Shown here one piece after another: positions 61,941-64,000 of a stretch of DNA of 64,000 nt. The notes under the pieces are model-generated. The model did no database searches. It worked only from the letters and a program-made list of their open reading frames with translations, and was not told the origin of the DNA. Position 1 is the first letter of the stretch. Each line of letters begins with the position of its first letter. The DNA lies in the NCBI GenBank assembly GCA_963837025.1, contig CAWILT010000001.1, forward strand, positions 372,001-436,000, read 5' to 3'. This DNA comes from JALZUV01 sp963837025. Lineage in GTDB: Bacteria; Pseudomonadota; Alphaproteobacteria; Rickettsiales; JALZUV01. Position numbers and translations under genes: made by a program.

Positions 61941-64000
61941 ATGCCCTCTATTGATCCTAAATTATTAAAACCTGGCTCAACGGTAATATTTTACAGTACA
62001 TCACCCGATAAAATTGAGAATTATCGGCAGATATTTCAACATTATAATGTAAATTTTTTCACACTAGATGAACTAGGCATCCCCCCAACAAAAACCCCTG
62101 AAGATAACAGTAATTATAGCGATCATGTGCAAGAAAAAGGGCATGAGCTAGTGCATATTTTAGCCGGTCAATCTTCGAATTCTTCTTCAACAACTGTATT
62201 ACAAGATATCAAGCATGCATTGCAAGAACGTGGTATTGATGAATCGCGCATAGTTGGCATGGTTGAGGATTCAGGACTGAGCATCGTTGCCCAAACCCAA
62301 GCTGAAAAGCAAGCGGTGCAATATATGAAAGATGAACTGCGCCGCCGCATTATTCTCAGTGATGATCCTAAAAAGGGCAATTACGAGCGTCTTTTCCGTG
62401 GTTTTGATAATAATGTTACGGGGTTTCCCGGCCCCGATCTTAAACTCATTGTCGAAGCACTCAGCGGCGGTATTTTTGAACTTGTCAAAATTATTCACCT
62501 AGGCCAAGAAAAAGCAGGGCTTGATTATTTGCGCTATCAAAATGAAACGAGTGTAGCGCTCGTTGATACTAAAAAATCAGCCGTATCCTCTACTTATTCT
62601 ACTGAAGCGGAAGGTCAATTTACGACCCCTTCTCAATGGAACAATACGTTAGCTGAGCAACGAAAAAACCCTGGCATGTCGGTTACCTATGACAATATGT
62701 TTTTGCCACGAACTAAAGATGGAGCATTAGTTAGCGATGTTAAAAACAATTTTAAAACTCGCGCCCAGATGATTAAAGATCAAACTTTATTTCAACCTGA
62801 TAGTCCCATTAATGATTATCGTACGCAAAATATTCAGAATATCGGTTTTCCAGTTGGAACGCAGAATAAATTTCTTAATCCAATCCCCATGCAAGTGGGT
62901 TATTTACATGGCGATTTATTTCACGGCAAAACGCCTAAAAAGAACCCCAAATTAATTCCCAAGGTAAATAATACAGGCCTTGTACGCTTACCCACAATTG
63001 ATGAAATGCTGTTAAATCCTAATTTAGAAGCACTCGCTTCTGTAAATTGTGCAATCTTGCGCCCAAGCACGGTTAATCATAAAAAAATTAATCGTTTAAC
63101 CAAAGATAAAGCCTATCAACTTCAACAAGCGACAAAGTTTGATGGCGTTAATGATCTAACAAATGAATATAGTGTTGCTGCGGAAACTCTCCAATCAGAA
63201 ATTTTTGAAGAACAGCGCCTGCCGCTTGAAAATAACGTACAAATTTTATTATTAGCTGCTGTCTCCAAACTCATTCATCCAAGAAGTAAAAATACGGGAA
63301 TTATCGTTGATAATCGCGATGGACATTTTGATGCTGCTTTAAAACTATTTGATGAAACCTATTGGAACGGCTTGGCGCAAGGCACTAGCCCTATTCAAAT
63401 AGCGGAAACGAATAAACAGCTTTTTGCCCTCCAACAAGAAGCAGCCGAGCGCTTTAAGTTTGCTCTTAATGATAGCTCACTAAATATGGCTTATAATCCA
63501 GAGCCTGAACTAAAAAATGATAAGATATTAAATTTTGAGCTTCCACAAGATAGGTTTTCAGTTTTCGTTGGGGGCGGTGCATTTAACAATTCACCCAGCT
63601 ACACACGACAAACCGGTAATATTTCACAATATATCGCTAGCAATGATTGGACATTAGTCACCGGCGGCGGCCAACTCGAAGGCCCGATGGGCGCGGCACA
63701 TGCTGGATTTTTAGAATATTATCTGTCACGTGATAAATTAGAAAAAATTCTAAAAGATGATTGTTTATCGGATTCTGAAAAAGACACATTGCAATCCTAT
63801 ATCATAACCCGCGAAGCACCAATTTTAGAAGATGATACGGTGCCTTTTAAAGCGGTAAATGTTGAAAAGATGCTCAAAGAAAATGAAGAGCTACTATATA
63901 AAATTGCCGATAATGATGCCTATGTGCCAAAAGACAGGTTTTTCGCCTTCAGCATGGAATATCTTATCAAGCAAGAAGGTGCTGGTAAACCACCTGCTGG
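61941..64000 (+). CDS. Large fusion: ITPase (HAM1)-like domain plus LOG-family domain (3' end outside window)
   Basis: The frame opens at ATG 61941 and stays open for 686 codons to the window end. Residues about 15-230 resemble HAM1/ITPA nucleoside-triphosphate pyrophosphatases: VIFYSTSPDKIENYRQIF (the STxxxK substrate loop), MVEDSGLSIV (catalytic Asp), and GFPGPDLKLIVEAL as in the G-PGP-(I)K segment of human ITPA. A middle region (230-535) is unrecognised. From about residue 535 a LOG/lysine-decarboxylase-like Rossmann domain begins (FSVFVGGGAFNNSPSY, then LVTGGGQLEGPMGAAHAG). The PGGxGTxxE active-site motif would lie beyond the edge. Likely a nucleotide-cleaving protein; substrate unknown. 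Confidence 0.68.
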   Translation, partial: MPSIDPKLLKPGSTVIFYSTSPDKIENYRQIFQHYNVNFFTLDELGIPPTKTPEDNSNYSDHVQEKGHELVHILAGQSSNSSSTTVLQDIKHALQERGIDESRIVGMVEDSGLSIVAQTQAEKQAVQYMKDELRRRIILSDDPKKGNYERLFRGFDNNVTGFPGPDLKLIVEALSGGIFELVKIIHLGQEKAGLDYLRYQNETSVALVDTKKSAVSSTYSTEAEGQFTTPSQWNNTLAEQRKNPGMSVTYDNMFLPRTKDGALVSDVKNNFKTRAQMIKDQTLFQPDSPINDYRTQNIQNIGFPVGTQNKFLNPIPMQVGYLHGDLFHGKTPKKNPKLIPKVNNTGLVRLPTIDEMLLNPNLEALASVNCAILRPSTVNHKKINRLTKDKAYQLQQATKFDGVNDLTNEYSVAAETLQSEIFEEQRLPLENNVQILLLAAVSKLIHPRSKNTGIIVDNRDGHFDAALKLFDETYWNGLAQGTSPIQIAETNKQLFALQQEAAERFKFALNDSSLNMAYNPEPELKNDKILNFELPQDRFSVFVGGGAFNNSPSYTRQTGNISQYIASNDWTLVTGGGQLEGPMGAAHAGFLEYYLSRDKLEKILKDDCLSDSEKDTLQSYIITREAPILEDDTVPFKAVNVEKMLKENEELLYKIADNDAYVPKDRFFAFSMEYLIKQEGAGKPPA

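Noticed and set aside
1..64000. CRISPR array or rRNA operon
   Set aside because: No regularly spaced direct repeats and no 16S/23S/5S signatures were seen on either strand.

Overview
The window is an AT-rich chromosomal segment of an alphaproteobacterium. Supporting marks are a PopZ-type polar organising protein beside pcm and a TolC-like protein, a PhaR-type polyhydroxyalkanoate regulator, gene-transfer-agent (GTA)-type tail genes, a DUF2924/serine-recombinase pair, and an IS6-type transposase remnant of the kind common in this class. Serine, isoleucine/valine, phenylalanine, sulfur amino acid and beta-alanine pathway genes, photolyase and a polyhydroxybutyrate (PHB) cluster argue against an extremely reduced obligate intracellular lifestyle. 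The order cannot be fixed from the sequence.

Left end (1-7.4 kb): the tail of an SMC/AAA-type ATPase, then a decayed GTA/prophage tail module on the minus strand (lysozyme, holin, gp15-, gp14- and gp13-like genes). The module is eroded at both ends. The holin has lost its 5' end where it abuts a 3'-shortened gp15. The gp12 gene survives only as its last 17-19 codons, joined directly to a serine recombinase that has itself lost its C-terminus.

Accessory region (6.5-16.2 kb): mostly unrecognised genes. It includes a nicotianamine-synthase-like protein of about 629 aa in a possible four-gene minus-strand operon, a DUF1624-like membrane acyltransferase, a protein carrying both a P-loop-like motif and HEXXH, and an IS6 transposase fossil. 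Two start regions show hairpins that could hide a ribosome binding site: 14.95 kb here, and 17.95 kb just downstream.

Core region A (16.3-44.5 kb): an MscS channel, PRC-barrel and Trm112 genes, tRNA-Gly, pheA, metC, znuABC (znuC and znuA start codons overlap head to head), acnA, a PHB cluster (phaR, a PhaE-like ORF and a PhaC-like ORF split at a run of five C, phaA, phaB), serC-serA, a System II cytochrome c maturation pair (ResB/CcsA type), glyQ-panD-glyS, ppdK and ilvD.

Core region B (44.5-61.4 kb): an ankyrin membrane protein, popZ, tolC-like, pcm, tRNA-Cys, a triple-SPOR protein, tRNA-Asn, photolyase, two unknown accessory proteins (one a secreted HEXXH protein), a MATE exporter, comEC, gltX and the overlapping def-fmt-truA operon. 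The window ends inside a large gene (61941 onward) that fuses an ITPase/HAM1-like domain to a LOG-family (Rossmann, GGG..MGA) domain. Together with the nicotianamine-synthase-like protein and the hybrid wreck of the GTA, this fusion is the most unusual content.
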